DNA of 64,000 nucleotides from CAVXHQ01 sp963789535 (GTDB lineage: Bacteria > Pseudomonadota > Alphaproteobacteria > Rhodobacterales > Rhodobacteraceae): positions 16,663-80,662 of the forward strand of contig CAWBKU010000002.1 of NCBI GenBank assembly GCA_963789535.1, given 5' to 3'. Positions 53,493 through 62,098 of the stretch are shown one piece after another (the stretch's first letter is position 1; each line of letters begins with the position of its first letter). The notes below the pieces were generated by a model. That model saw nothing but the letters and a program-made list of their open reading frames with translations. It did no database searches and had not been told where the DNA came from. Position numbers and translations under genes: made by a program.

Positions 53493-53795
53493 TCAGTGAC
53501 CGCCCGCGCTGCCGTCTTCCTCGACGTTCATGATCTTGCGCGTCGAGAGATCCATCTTCTGGCGTTTCTGTCCGCTGGCCCGCGCCGCCTCGAGCTTCTG
53601 CTCGAGGGCGACGTGGCCGCGCCGGATCGCGAGGCGGACCCGGACCGCGGTCATGAAGATTTCCTGACTGGTCTGCGAGGTCGAGCCGATCATCTTGGCG
53701 ATCTGTTCGATCAGTTCCGGCTCGCCCAGTTCCTCGGCGGCGGCGATGGTGGCCTGCGCCAGATCGTCGGCCAGCTTTTCGACGATGTCGCTCAT
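53493..53795 (-). CDS. Hypothetical 100-residue protein
   Basis: The protein starts MSDIVEKLADDLAQA at 53795 after AAGGAGA. It is mostly helical, with a basic middle (RVRLAIRRGHVALEQKLEAARASGQKRQ) and an acidic end, and no membrane segment. I do not recognise a family. It follows the secreted-protein gene by 22 bp and may be in its operon. Confidence 0.75.
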   Translation of the reverse strand: MSDIVEKLADDLAQATIAAAEELGEPELIEQIAKMIGSTSQTSQEIFMTAVRVRLAIRRGHVALEQKLEAARASGQKRQKMDLSTRKIMNVEEDGSAGGH

Positions 53796-53817
53796 CGGGG
53801 TCTCCTTGTCGTGAACA

Positions 53818-54654
53818 TCAGGGGCGGGGCGGAAACCCGGCCAGCGCTTCGTTGATCCGCATCCAGTCGATGACCGGGTCGATGGGACCGCCCGCGCCGA
53901 GCCACCGGCGCAACACCAAAAGGTCGCGTGCACCGACATAGGCCTGCATCTCGGCCTCCGTCACCGGCGTCTCGCGCAGGCCACGATACCCTTCCCAGCC
54001 ATCGAAGGGCAGCCGGTAGGTGCCGGGGGCGAGATCGACCCGTTCGATCCAGACGGCAAGCACGAAGGGCAACTCGTGGTAAAGGGCCATGTAGCCCGCC
54101 TCGCGCGCGGGCGGCAGGTCGAAGGTGCCCGTCGCGTCCAGCGGCACTTCCTCGCCCAGAGCCAGCGCGATGTCGGCCTCCGTGTAGTGATAGTTTCCGA
54201 AAGGATATTTGAAGTCGATGTATCCTTGACGCCACCAGGCCCGCGCGAGGAGGCGGCGATGCTCCGGCAGGACGGCGATTTCCGCGGGGGCCACGACCGG
54301 GAACGATCCGCTCAGGCGGTCGGGGTCGACCGGATAGGTCGCGTTCTCGAGGCTGCCGTGCAGCATCATCGCCAGCAGAACCCTCTCGAACCGGGACGCG
54401 CGGGCGCCGGTCCCGAGGAAGTCGGCAAAACTTCCGACCGTCTCGCCGGGCGGCAGCAGCATCGGCGCGCCGGCCTCGGCGAAGGTCCAGGCGACGGTCG
54501 TGCCGCGAAACCAGGCGATGTCCTCGGCGGTGATGGCGACCGGCTCGGGAAAGTCGAGGTCGTCGGGGCCCGCCGCGACCGGCCCGCCGACCAGCCCCAG
54601 GACAAGCGCCGCGGCTGCGACCAACCGCGCCATTCCCATGCGCCCATATCCCAT
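53818..54654 (-). CDS. Secreted protein of unknown function
   Basis: The 278-residue protein has an N-terminal signal peptide (LVAAAALVLGLVGGPVAAG). Mature segments such as EPVAITAEDIAWFRGTTVAW, LPEHRRLLARAWWRQGYID and FPFGNYHYTEADIALALGEE have no motif I know. It starts three bases after the hydrolase gene ends. In-frame ATGs at 54639 and 54633 are alternative starts. It may be periplasmic and act with the hydrolase. Confidence 0.75.
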   Translation of the reverse strand: MGYGRMGMARLVAAAALVLGLVGGPVAAGPDDLDFPEPVAITAEDIAWFRGTTVAWTFAEAGAPMLLPPGETVGSFADFLGTGARASRFERVLLAMMLHGSLENATYPVDPDRLSGSFPVVAPAEIAVLPEHRRLLARAWWRQGYIDFKYPFGNYHYTEADIALALGEEVPLDATGTFDLPPAREAGYMALYHELPFVLAVWIERVDLAPGTYRLPFDGWEGYRGLRETPVTEAEMQAYVGARDLLVLRRWLGAGGPIDPVIDWMRINEALAGFPPRP

Positions 54655-54657
54655 CCT

Positions 54658-55311
54658 CTAGCGAGACGTCTCGGTCATGCGGCGGCGGACATAGCCGGTG
54701 ACACTCGCGTTGAGGTGATCCATGTAATCGTCCTCGAAGAAGTGGCCCGCCCCCTCGACGACCTCGTGGGTGATGGTGATCCCCTTCTGCTCGTGCAGCT
54801 TGTTCACCAAAGTGACCGTATCGGCGGGCGGGGCCACGCGGTCGGCAGAGCCGTTGATCACGAGGCCCGAGGACGGGCAGGGCGCGAGAAACGAGAAGTC
54901 GTACATGTTGGCGGGCGGGGCGACCGAGATGAAGCCGGTGATCTCGGGGCGGCGCATCAGGAGCTGCATCCCGATCCAGGCGCCGAACGAGAATCCGGCC
55001 ACCCAGCAATGCTTGGAATTGTTGTTCATCGATTGCAGGTAGTCGAGCGCGCTCGCCGCGTCCGAGAGTTCGCCGATACCCTGATCGTATTCGCCCTGAC
55101 TGCGCCCGACCCCGCGGAAATTGAACCGCAGGACGGTGAAGCCCATGTTCTTGAAGGCATAGTGCAGGTTGTAGACGACGCGATTGTTCATCGTGCCGCC
55201 GAACTGCGGGTGCGGATGCAGGATGATCGCGATCGGCGCGTCGCGCTCCTTTTGCGGGTGGTATCGGCCTTCGATGCGGCCGTCGGGGCCGGGAAAGATG
55301 ACTTCGGGCAT
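54658..55311 (-). CDS. Alpha/beta hydrolase
   Basis: The 217-residue protein has the alpha/beta hydrolase fold with HPHPQFGGTMNNRVV (oxyanion region), FNFRGVGRSQGEYDQG, the nucleophile elbow GFSFGAW (Ser in GFSFG) and the closing His in EVVEGAGHFFEDD. The family includes small CocE/NonD- or YqiA-like hydrolases of unknown substrate. It begins MPEVIFPGPDGRIEG behind GGAG. It starts a run of genes (hydrolase, secreted protein, hypothetical) read away from the suf operon. Confidence 0.88.
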   Translation of the reverse strand: MPEVIFPGPDGRIEGRYHPQKERDAPIAIILHPHPQFGGTMNNRVVYNLHYAFKNMGFTVLRFNFRGVGRSQGEYDQGIGELSDAASALDYLQSMNNNSKHCWVAGFSFGAWIGMQLLMRRPEITGFISVAPPANMYDFSFLAPCPSSGLVINGSADRVAPPADTVTLVNKLHEQKGITITHEVVEGAGHFFEDDYMDHLNASVTGYVRRRMTETSR

Positions 55312-55400
55312 GAACGCTCCATAAAGGCCGGGGCCGGACCCTGCGGTGGATCGGCGGCCCCGCGGGGACTTGCGGCCCTCGATTTCTTCGGCCGGTTTCG

Positions 55401-55429
55401 TTGACAGAAACGCTCGGCTATCTTAGAAC
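55401..55429 (+). promoter_or_regulatory. Predicted sigma-70 promoter of the suf operon
   Basis: A -35 TTGACA (55401-55406) and a -10 TAGAAC (55424-55429) are separated by 17 bp, about 140 bp before iscR. The -10 lies inside the Irr-box-like palindrome, so binding there would block it. Confidence 0.6.
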
Positions 55430-55437
55430 CATTCTAA
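55423..55437. promoter_or_regulatory. Irr-box-like (ICE) palindrome before iscR
   Basis: TTAGAA-CCA-TTCTAA matches the iron control element consensus bound by Irr in alphaproteobacteria (TTTAGAA-NNN-TTCTAAA), one base shorter at each end. It overlaps the predicted -10, so iron-limited repression by Irr or dual control with IscR is plausible. Confidence 0.75.
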
Positions 55438-55573
55438 TCTGCGGACCGGGGCTTCCCCGTGCCACGCTCCGGCCCGAGGTAGTGAACCCGGGCTGTCAGG
55501 TCAATGTCTTTGCGCCCCTGCGGCGCAACGGTCGGGGGACCGGAATCCCGGGCCCCACAATGAAGGTGTCGCG

Positions 55574-56032
55574 ATGAAGCTGTCGACCAAGGGACGCTAT
55601 GCGATGGTGGCGCTGGCCGACCTCGCGCTGCAACCGGAGGGGGCGCTCGTCAGCCTGGGCGAGATTTCGCGGCGGCAGGACATTTCGCTGGCCTACCTCG
55701 AGCAGTTGTTCGTGAAACTGCGGCGCGACGGTCTGGTCGACTCGGTGCGCGGCCCGGGCGGCGGGTATCGCCTTGCCCGGCGCGCGAGCGAAATCCGCGT
55801 GTCCGACATCCTCGCCGCCGTCGACGAGACGGTAAGTGCGATGCACACCGGCGCCGGTGCGTCCGGGGCGGTGTCGGGCAGCCGGGCTCAGTCGCTGACC
55901 AACCGCCTGTGGGAGGGGCTGAGCGCGCAGGTCTATGTTTTCCTGCACCAGACGCGGCTCTCGGACATCGTCGGCAATACGCTGGCGCCGTGCCCCGCCG
56001 TGCCGGGTCTGTTCGAGGTGGTGGACGGATGA
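55574..56032 (+). CDS. iscR: Fe-S cluster-responsive Rrf2 regulator IscR, single-cysteine type
   Basis: The 152-residue Rrf2-type regulator has a winged-helix N-terminus (MKLSTKGRYAMVALADLAL, RRQDISLAYLEQLFVKLRRDGLV, RGPGGGYRLARRASEI). The usual three-cysteine cluster ligands are missing; the only cysteine is C140 near the C-terminus. This matches Rhodobacter sphaeroides IscR, reported to bind a cluster with a different ligand set. It probably represses its own suf operon when clusters are plentiful. Its stop overlaps the following desulfurase gene. Confidence 0.92.
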   Translation: MKLSTKGRYAMVALADLALQPEGALVSLGEISRRQDISLAYLEQLFVKLRRDGLVDSVRGPGGGYRLARRASEIRVSDILAAVDETVSAMHTGAGASGAVSGSRAQSLTNRLWEGLSAQVYVFLHQTRLSDIVGNTLAPCPAVPGLFEVVDG

Positions 56033-57078
56033 GCGGCCGGGTCTACCTCGATCACAATGCAAGCGTGCCGCTGCGCGCCGAGGCCCGCGCGGCGATGATC
56101 GCGGCGCTGGAGGCGGGCGGCAATCCGTCGTCGGTCCATGCCGAGGGGCGCGCGGCCAAGGCCATCGTCGAACGGGCGCGGGCGCAGGTGGCCGAGGCCG
56201 TCGGCTGCGCGCCGGGCGAGGTGGTGTTCACCTCGGGCGCGACCGAGGCCGCGTCTGTGCTGGCGATGGCCGAACATGACGTGACGGTCGAGGCCACCGC
56301 GCACGACGCGCTCTGGGCGCATCGGCGCGAGACGGGGGCGGCGCGGCGCATCCTCGCCACCGGCATCGCGAACGGCGAGACCGGGGTGGTGGCCCCGGTG
56401 CCGCAACGGACCGCCGGTCGCTGGCCGGGCGACGCGGACCTGCTGCTGCTCGACGCGACGCAGGCGCTGGGACGGGTGCCGTTCTCGTTCGCCTGGTCGG
56501 GCGCGGATTTCGCCGTCGTTTCGGCGCACAAGATCGGCGGGCCGAAGGGTGTCGGCGCCCTGATCGTCCGGGACGGCACGGACATTTCCGCCTTGACCCC
56601 CGGCGGGGGGCAGGAGATGGGGCGGCGTTCGGGAACCGAGAATGTGGCGGGTATCGCCGGGTTCGGCGCTGCCGCAGCCGCTGCCATGGACGATCTTGCC
56701 GCGGGCCGCTGGGACGAAGCGACGCGCCTGCGCGATTTGCTCGAGGCCGTCCTTGCGGATGCAGCAAAGGATACTATTTTCGTCGGAAATACGGCGTCCC
56801 GCCTGCCCAACACCTCCTGCGTCCTGACGCCGGGCTGGAAGGGCGAGACACAGGTAATGGCGATGGACCTTGCCGGCTATGCGGTTTCGGCGGGTTCCGC
56901 CTGTTCGAGCGGCAAGGTCCGGGAAAGCCGGGTCTTGCGCGCGATGGGATATGACGCGACAGAGGCGGCCTGCGCCATCCGGGTATCGCTCGGCCTGACC
57001 ACGACCGAGGCCGAGGTGCTGGGGTTCGCCCGCATCTGGTCCGAAAAACGTTCCAGACTGCGCAGCCGCGCGGCCTGA
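56029..57078 (+). CDS. Cysteine desulfurase (IscS/NifS type)
   Basis: The 349-residue PLP enzyme starts VYLDHNASVPL. The PLP lysine is in SAHKIGGPKGVGA and the sulfur-carrying Cys in SAGSACSSGKVRESRV, so cysteine desulfurase activity is expected. It differs from the SufS at the end of the operon, which belongs to the other subgroup (HCAMPLM loop). Two desulfurases in one suf operon is common in Rhodobacterales. It overlaps iscR by four bases. Confidence 0.9.
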   Translation: MSGRVYLDHNASVPLRAEARAAMIAALEAGGNPSSVHAEGRAAKAIVERARAQVAEAVGCAPGEVVFTSGATEAASVLAMAEHDVTVEATAHDALWAHRRETGAARRILATGIANGETGVVAPVPQRTAGRWPGDADLLLLDATQALGRVPFSFAWSGADFAVVSAHKIGGPKGVGALIVRDGTDISALTPGGGQEMGRRSGTENVAGIAGFGAAAAAAMDDLAAGRWDEATRLRDLLEAVLADAAKDTIFVGNTASRLPNTSCVLTPGWKGETQVMAMDLAGYAVSAGSACSSGKVRESRVLRAMGYDATEAACAIRVSLGLTTTEAEVLGFARIWSEKRSRLRSRAA

Positions 57079-57101
57079 CCGACGCCACGAGAGGAAACGA
57101 C

Positions 57102-58631
57102 ATGACGGTGATCGACAAGGTGGTGGAAGCCCCGGGCCAACAGGTCAAGGACGGCGTGGACCAGCAGACGGTCGACGCGGTGGCGGCGCTGTCGGGCACC
57201 TACAAGCACGGCTGGTCGACCGATATCGAGATGGACTATGCGCCCAAGGGCGTGTCGCCCGACATCGTGCGCCTGATCTCGGACAAGAACGGCGAGCCCG
57301 ACTGGATGACCGAATGGCGCCTCGGTGCCTTTGCCCGCTGGGAAAAGATGCGCGAGCCGAAGTGGGCGATGGTGAACTATCCCGAGATCGATTTTCAGGA
57401 CCAGTATTACTACGCCCGGCCCAAGAGCATGGCCGAGAAGCCCAAATCGCTCGACGATGTCGATCCCAAGTTGCTGGAAACCTACAAGAAGCTGGGGATT
57501 CCGCTGAAGGAGCAGGCGCTGTTGGCGGGTGTCGAACCGGACCCTGCGGACCGCAAGGTGGCCGTCGACGCGGTGTTCGACAGCGTCTCGCTCGGCACCA
57601 CGTTCCAGGCGGAACTGAAGAGGGCAGGCGTCATCTTCTGCTCGATCTCCGAGGCGATCCGCGAGCATCCAGAGCTGGTCAGGAAATACCTCGGCTCGGT
57701 CGTTCCGGTATCGGACAATTACTATGCCACGCTGAATTCCGCGGTCTTCTCCGACGGCTCCTTCGTCTACATCCCGCCCGGCGTGCGCTGCCCGATGGAG
57801 CTGTCGACCTATTTCCGCATCAACGCCGAGAACACCGGCCAGTTCGAGCGCACCCTCATCATCGCCGACAAGGGGAGTTTCGTGAGCTACCTCGAGGGGT
57901 GCACCGCGCCCAAGCGGGACATCGCGCAACTGCATGCCGCGGTGGTGGAAATCATCATCGAAGAGGACGCGGAGGTGAAATACTCCACCGTCCAGAACTG
58001 GTATCCGGGCGACGAGAACGGCAAGGGGGGCATCTACAACTTCGTCACCAAGCGCGCCGACTGCCGGGGCGACCGGGCGCGGGTGATGTGGACGCAGGTC
58101 GAGACCGGGTCCGCGGTGACGTGGAAATACCCAAGCTGCATCCTGCGCGGCGACGACAGCCAGGGCGAATTCTATTCCATCGCCATCGCCAACAACATGC
58201 AGCAGGCCGATACCGGCACCAAGATGGTGCATCTGGGCAAACGCACCAAGAGCCGGATCGTGTCCAAGGGGATTTCGGCGGGCCGGGCGCAGAATACCTA
58301 CCGGGGCCTCGTGTCGATGCACCCGCGCGCAAAGGAATCGCGCAACTACACCCAATGCGACAGCCTGCTGATCGGCGGCAACTGCGGCGCCCATACCGTG
58401 CCCTACATCGAGGTGCGCAACAATTCCTCCCGCGTCGAGCACGAGGCCACGACCTCGAAAGTCGACGACGACCAGCTCTTCTATTGCCGCAGCCGCGGCA
58501 TGGACGAGGAAGAGGCGGTTGCCCTCGTGGTGAACGGCTTCTGCAAGGAGGTGTTGCAGGCCCTGCCGATGGAATTCGCGATGGAGGCACAGGCGCTGGT
58601 GGCGATCTCTCTCGAAGGATCGGTGGGGTGA
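57102..58631 (+). CDS. sufB: Fe-S cluster scaffold complex protein SufB
   Basis: The 509-residue protein shares sequence and order with SufB: EWRLGAFARWEKM, GVSPDIVRLISDKNGEPDW, NYYATLNSAVFSDGSFVYIP, GCTAPKRDIAQLHAAVVEII, NTYRGLVSMHPRAKESRN, and the conserved end with Cys in LLIGGNCGAHTVPYIEVRN. With SufC and SufD it assembles Fe-S clusters. An FkbM methyltransferase gene overlaps its stop (GTGA). Confidence 0.96.
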   Translation: MTVIDKVVEAPGQQVKDGVDQQTVDAVAALSGTYKHGWSTDIEMDYAPKGVSPDIVRLISDKNGEPDWMTEWRLGAFARWEKMREPKWAMVNYPEIDFQDQYYYARPKSMAEKPKSLDDVDPKLLETYKKLGIPLKEQALLAGVEPDPADRKVAVDAVFDSVSLGTTFQAELKRAGVIFCSISEAIREHPELVRKYLGSVVPVSDNYYATLNSAVFSDGSFVYIPPGVRCPMELSTYFRINAENTGQFERTLIIADKGSFVSYLEGCTAPKRDIAQLHAAVVEIIIEEDAEVKYSTVQNWYPGDENGKGGIYNFVTKRADCRGDRARVMWTQVETGSAVTWKYPSCILRGDDSQGEFYSIAIANNMQQADTGTKMVHLGKRTKSRIVSKGISAGRAQNTYRGLVSMHPRAKESRNYTQCDSLLIGGNCGAHTVPYIEVRNNSSRVEHEATTSKVDDDQLFYCRSRGMDEEEAVALVVNGFCKEVLQALPMEFAMEAQALVAISLEGSVG

Positions 58632-59533
58632 GCGCCGACGGTTCCACCCCGGCGTCAACGCTGCCCGCCCATACCGGCTGGCTGGTCGAGGCGCTGCCGC
58701 TGGGTCGTCGCATGCGCGTGATGGACGTCGGTGCCAATCCGGCCAACCGGCCTGCCTATGCCGATCTGGTCGATGCCGGTGCCGCCGAGGTGCATGGATT
58801 CGAGCCGGGGGAAGAGGCGTTCCTGCGCCTCGAAGAGACCAAGGGGCCGCATGAGGTCTATCATCCGCATGCCGTGGGCAAGGGCGGCGATGCGACGTTC
58901 TATGCGCTCGAGAACGGCTCGTTCTCGTCGCTCTACCGGCCCGATCTGGGGCAGGTGGCGGCCTTGGGGCACTGGCACAACTCGATGAAGATACAGGCGG
59001 AAATTCCGCTGACCACCGTTTCCCTCGACGGTATCGCCGACCTGCCGCGGCCCGACATGCTGAAGATGGACACGCAGGGCGCCGAACTCGAAATCCTCGA
59101 GGGCGGGCGGAATGTCCTCTCCGGGGCGGTCGTCGTCATGCCCGAGGTGCGGTTCTATCGCCTCTATCAGGATGAGCCGATGCTGGGCCGGGTCGACCAG
59201 TGCCTGCGCGACATGGGCTTCATGCTGCACAAGTTTCTGCCCGGCGCCGTCGTCCGCCTGACGTCGAGCCGGATCGCCAGATTGCGCCCCGCGATGACGC
59301 GCAACCAGATGGTCGATGCCGATGCGATCTATATCCGCGACATCGCGCGGCACACCGAGATGAGCGACGCGCAACTGTCGCGCCTCGCCCTCTTTGCCGA
59401 TGCCGTGTTCACCTCGATGGACCTCGTGCTGCGCTGCCTCGACCTGCTGGTCGCGCGGGGCGCGATCGCCGAGGACGTGATCGACACCTACATCACCAAG
59501 TTGCCGCGCAACTTCCTTGCGCCGCAGGACTGA
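58628..59533 (+). CDS. FkbM family methyltransferase within the suf operon
   Basis: The 301-residue protein begins at GTG 58628 in the sufB overlap (ATG-like GTGA) and has the FkbM SAM motif MDVGANPANRPAYADL, AEVHGFEPGEEAFLRLEE and PDMLKMDTQGAELEILEGGRN. An FkbM gene inside a suf operon is odd: nothing in Fe-S biogenesis needs methylation of this kind as far as I know. It could be a passenger that uses the operon's expression. No ATG fits better; a GTG start is assumed. Confidence 0.85.
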   Translation: MSADGSTPASTLPAHTGWLVEALPLGRRMRVMDVGANPANRPAYADLVDAGAAEVHGFEPGEEAFLRLEETKGPHEVYHPHAVGKGGDATFYALENGSFSSLYRPDLGQVAALGHWHNSMKIQAEIPLTTVSLDGIADLPRPDMLKMDTQGAELEILEGGRNVLSGAVVVMPEVRFYRLYQDEPMLGRVDQCLRDMGFMLHKFLPGAVVRLTSSRIARLRPAMTRNQMVDADAIYIRDIARHTEMSDAQLSRLALFADAVFTSMDLVLRCLDLLVARGAIAEDVIDTYITKLPRNFLAPQD

Positions 59534-59549
59534 ACTCCGGGACCGAAAA

Positions 59550-60305
59550 ATGTTGAATATCAAGAACCTGCACGTGCAACTCGAAGAAGAGGACAAGCAA
59601 ATCCTCAAAGGCGTCGACCTCGACGTCGGCGCCGGGCAGGTGCACGCGATCATGGGGCCGAACGGGTCGGGCAAGTCGACGCTGAGCTATGTTCTGGCCG
59701 GACGCGGTGGCTATGCCGTGACGCAGGGCACCGCGACGCTGGAGGGGGTGGACCTTCTGTCGCTCGATCCCGAAGAGCGGGCGGCCGCGGGACTTTTCCT
59801 TGCGTTCCAATACCCTGTAGAGATCCCGGGCGTCGGCAACATGACGTTCCTGCGCACCGCGGTGAACGCGCAGCGCAAGGCGCGGGGCGAGGAGGAACTG
59901 TCGGCAGGCGATTTCCTCAAGGTGGTGCGCGCGCGCGCCAAGGAGCTGAAGATCGACGCCGAGATGCTCAAGCGACCCGTCAACGTCGGATTTTCGGGCG
60001 GCGAGAAGAAGCGCAACGAAATCCTGCAAATGGCGATGCTCGAACCGAAGATGTGCATCCTCGACGAGACGGACTCCGGCCTCGACGTCGACGCGATGAA
60101 GCTGGTGGCCGACGGCGTGAACGCGCTCCGCTCGGCGGGGCGGTCGTTCCTCGTCATCACGCATTATCAACGCCTTCTGGATCATATCACGCCCGATGTC
60201 GTGCATATCATGGCGGACGGCCGCATCGTCAGGACCGGCGGGCCGGAGCTTGCGCTCGAGGTCGAGACGAACGGATATGGCGACATCCTCGGCGAGGTGG
60301 CCTGA
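59550..60305 (+). CDS. sufC: Fe-S assembly ATPase SufC
   Basis: The 251-residue ABC-type ATPase starts MLNIKNLHVQLEEEDKQIL. Walker A is GPNGSGKST, the ABC signature GFSGGEKKRNEIL, Walker B CILDETDSGLD and the switch His ITHYQRLLDHI. It powers cluster assembly with SufB and SufD. Its ATG lies 16 bp after the FkbM gene; its stop overlaps the sufD start. Confidence 0.97.
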   Translation: MLNIKNLHVQLEEEDKQILKGVDLDVGAGQVHAIMGPNGSGKSTLSYVLAGRGGYAVTQGTATLEGVDLLSLDPEERAAAGLFLAFQYPVEIPGVGNMTFLRTAVNAQRKARGEEELSAGDFLKVVRARAKELKIDAEMLKRPVNVGFSGGEKKRNEILQMAMLEPKMCILDETDSGLDVDAMKLVADGVNALRSAGRSFLVITHYQRLLDHITPDVVHIMADGRIVRTGGPELALEVETNGYGDILGEVA

Positions 60306-61585
60306 TGGCGCTGCCGAAACTCAGGACGGACGCGACGGAGGCCTGGCTCTCGGCGCATGACCTGCCTGCCGGCGGCATGACGGCACCGGCGCGCGGCGAG
60401 GCCCTCGCGCGGTTGCACGCGATGGGGCTGCCCGCGCGGCGCGACGAATACTGGCGCTTTACCGATCCCGCCGGCCTGACGGCGCCAGAGGCCCGTCCGT
60501 CCGAGGCCCTGCGCGTCGAGCGGCCGATCTTCGAGGGGCGCGACAGGCTCCGGCTGGTCTTCGTGGATGGCGTATTCGATGCCGAAGCGTCGGACGGTGG
60601 CGTCCTCGACGGTGTCGAGATCACCCTGTTGTCAGACGCCGAGACGACGGAAATCCATTGGGCGCGCAGCCTTTATGGCCACCTTGAGGCTGCGGGCCAG
60701 TCCCCCGTGCCGCGCCCGCTCGCCGCGCTCAACACCGCCGCCGCCACCGAGGGTCTGCTGATCCGCGTGACCGGCAAGGCCCCGCGGCCGCTGCATATTT
60801 CCTATCGCCAGTCGTCCGAAACGCTCGATGTCCTGCTGCACCACGTCGTGCGGGTCGAGGCGGGGGCCGCCCTCACCCTGCTCGAAACCGGAACGCCGGG
60901 CGCACGCAGCAACGTGGTGATGGAGGCCTGTGTCGCACCGGGCGCGACCCTGCATCACATCCGGCCGCAGGGCCGCGCGCGCGGGCGGATCGTGGCGAGC
61001 CACCTCTTTGCCCGGCTGGCCGAGGGTGCGGCGCTGAAATCGTTCACGCTCGCGCTCGACGGGCGCCTCACGCGCAACGAGGTCGTCGTCGACATCCGCG
61101 GCGACGATTGCACCGCCCATATCGCGGGCGCCTGCATCGGCAGCGGCGACGACGTGCACCACGACGACACCGTCTTCGTCACCCACGGCGCCCTGCGCGG
61201 CGAAAGCCGGCAGGTGTTCAAGAAGGTGTTGCGCAACGGGGCAACCGGCGTGTTCCAGGGCAAGATCCTGGTGAAACAGGGCGCGCAGAAGACCGACGGC
61301 TATCAGATCTCTCAGGCGCTGCTGCTGGACGGCGACAGCCAGTTCCTCGCCAAGCCGGAACTCGAGATCTATGCCGACGACGTCGCCTGTTCGCACGGCT
61401 CGACGACCGGGGCGATCGACGAAACGGCGCTGTTCTACCTGCGCTCGCGCGGTGTGGCGCAGACCGACGCCGTGCGCCTTCTGACGCTCGCGTTCCTCGC
61501 CGAGGCACTGGAGGAGATCGCGGACGCGGACCTCGCGGGCGACCTGCGCGAGCGGCTCGCCGACTGGCTCGGACGGTTCGACTGA
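60305..61585 (+). CDS. sufD: Fe-S assembly protein SufD
   Basis: The 426-residue protein has the SufD pattern, similar to SufB: RRDEYWRFTDPAGLT, VRVEAGAALTLLETG, LKSFTLALDGRLTRNEVVVDI, GVFQGKILVKQGAQKTDGYQ and CSHGSTTGAIDETALFYL. It forms the SufBC2D complex. Its start overlaps sufC and its stop overlaps the next gene. Confidence 0.96.
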   Translation: MALPKLRTDATEAWLSAHDLPAGGMTAPARGEALARLHAMGLPARRDEYWRFTDPAGLTAPEARPSEALRVERPIFEGRDRLRLVFVDGVFDAEASDGGVLDGVEITLLSDAETTEIHWARSLYGHLEAAGQSPVPRPLAALNTAAATEGLLIRVTGKAPRPLHISYRQSSETLDVLLHHVVRVEAGAALTLLETGTPGARSNVVMEACVAPGATLHHIRPQGRARGRIVASHLFARLAEGAALKSFTLALDGRLTRNEVVVDIRGDDCTAHIAGACIGSGDDVHHDDTVFVTHGALRGESRQVFKKVLRNGATGVFQGKILVKQGAQKTDGYQISQALLLDGDSQFLAKPELEIYADDVACSHGSTTGAIDETALFYLRSRGVAQTDAVRLLTLAFLAEALEEIADADLAGDLRERLADWLGRFD

Positions 61586-62088
61586 TGTCGGTCGCGACCG
61601 AGATCCTGCGCACCTGGCGCGCGCCGCGCAGCGTCCTGTCCCGCGTCGTCGGGGGGGGCAAACGCGAGGACCGTGCCGCGGCCTATCTCATGATGGGGGC
61701 GCTGCTGACGTTCGTCGCGCAATGGCCATGGCTCAGCCGGACGGCCTTTGAGGCGGGGGATGAGGTGGACCGGCTCATCGCCTATGGGTTCCTTTTCTGG
61801 ATCGCTGTTTTTCCGTTGTGTCTCTACGGTCTGGCGCTCCTTCTTCATGTTGTGCGCAAACTGGCGGGCGGGCAGGGGACGCCCTATACGGCCCGGGTGG
61901 CGGTGTTCTGGGCGTTGCTCGCAACGACCCCTGCGACACTGCTCTTCGGTCTTGCGCTCGGCTTTCTGGGACCGTCCTTGCCATCCAACATCGCCGGCGG
62001 TCTCGCCTTCGGCGCCTTCGTCCTCTTTACTGCGATCGGTCTGGCCGAAGGCGGGCGGACCGCCGCCGCCGATGCGCCCGGCGCCTGA
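61585..62088 (+). CDS. YIP1-like membrane protein, first copy
   Basis: The 167-residue protein begins MSVATEILRTWRAPRSVLS and has four transmembrane helices (about residues 35-55, 70-90, 105-128, 135-155) with a cytosolic N-terminus. It resembles the YIP1 family by topology and composition, but the call is weak. Its start overlaps sufD. The next gene, of similar type, starts 10 bp later, so the two may have arisen by duplication and may work as a pair. Confidence 0.7.
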   Translation: MSVATEILRTWRAPRSVLSRVVGGGKREDRAAAYLMMGALLTFVAQWPWLSRTAFEAGDEVDRLIAYGFLFWIAVFPLCLYGLALLLHVVRKLAGGQGTPYTARVAVFWALLATTPATLLFGLALGFLGPSLPSNIAGGLAFGAFVLFTAIGLAEGGRTAAADAPGA

Positions 62089-62098
62089 GGTCGGGGGA

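Noticed and set aside
49222..59533. The two FkbM genes as a recent duplication
   Set aside because: Apart from the general SAM motifs the two proteins differ in length, N-terminus and most residues, so they are separate family members.
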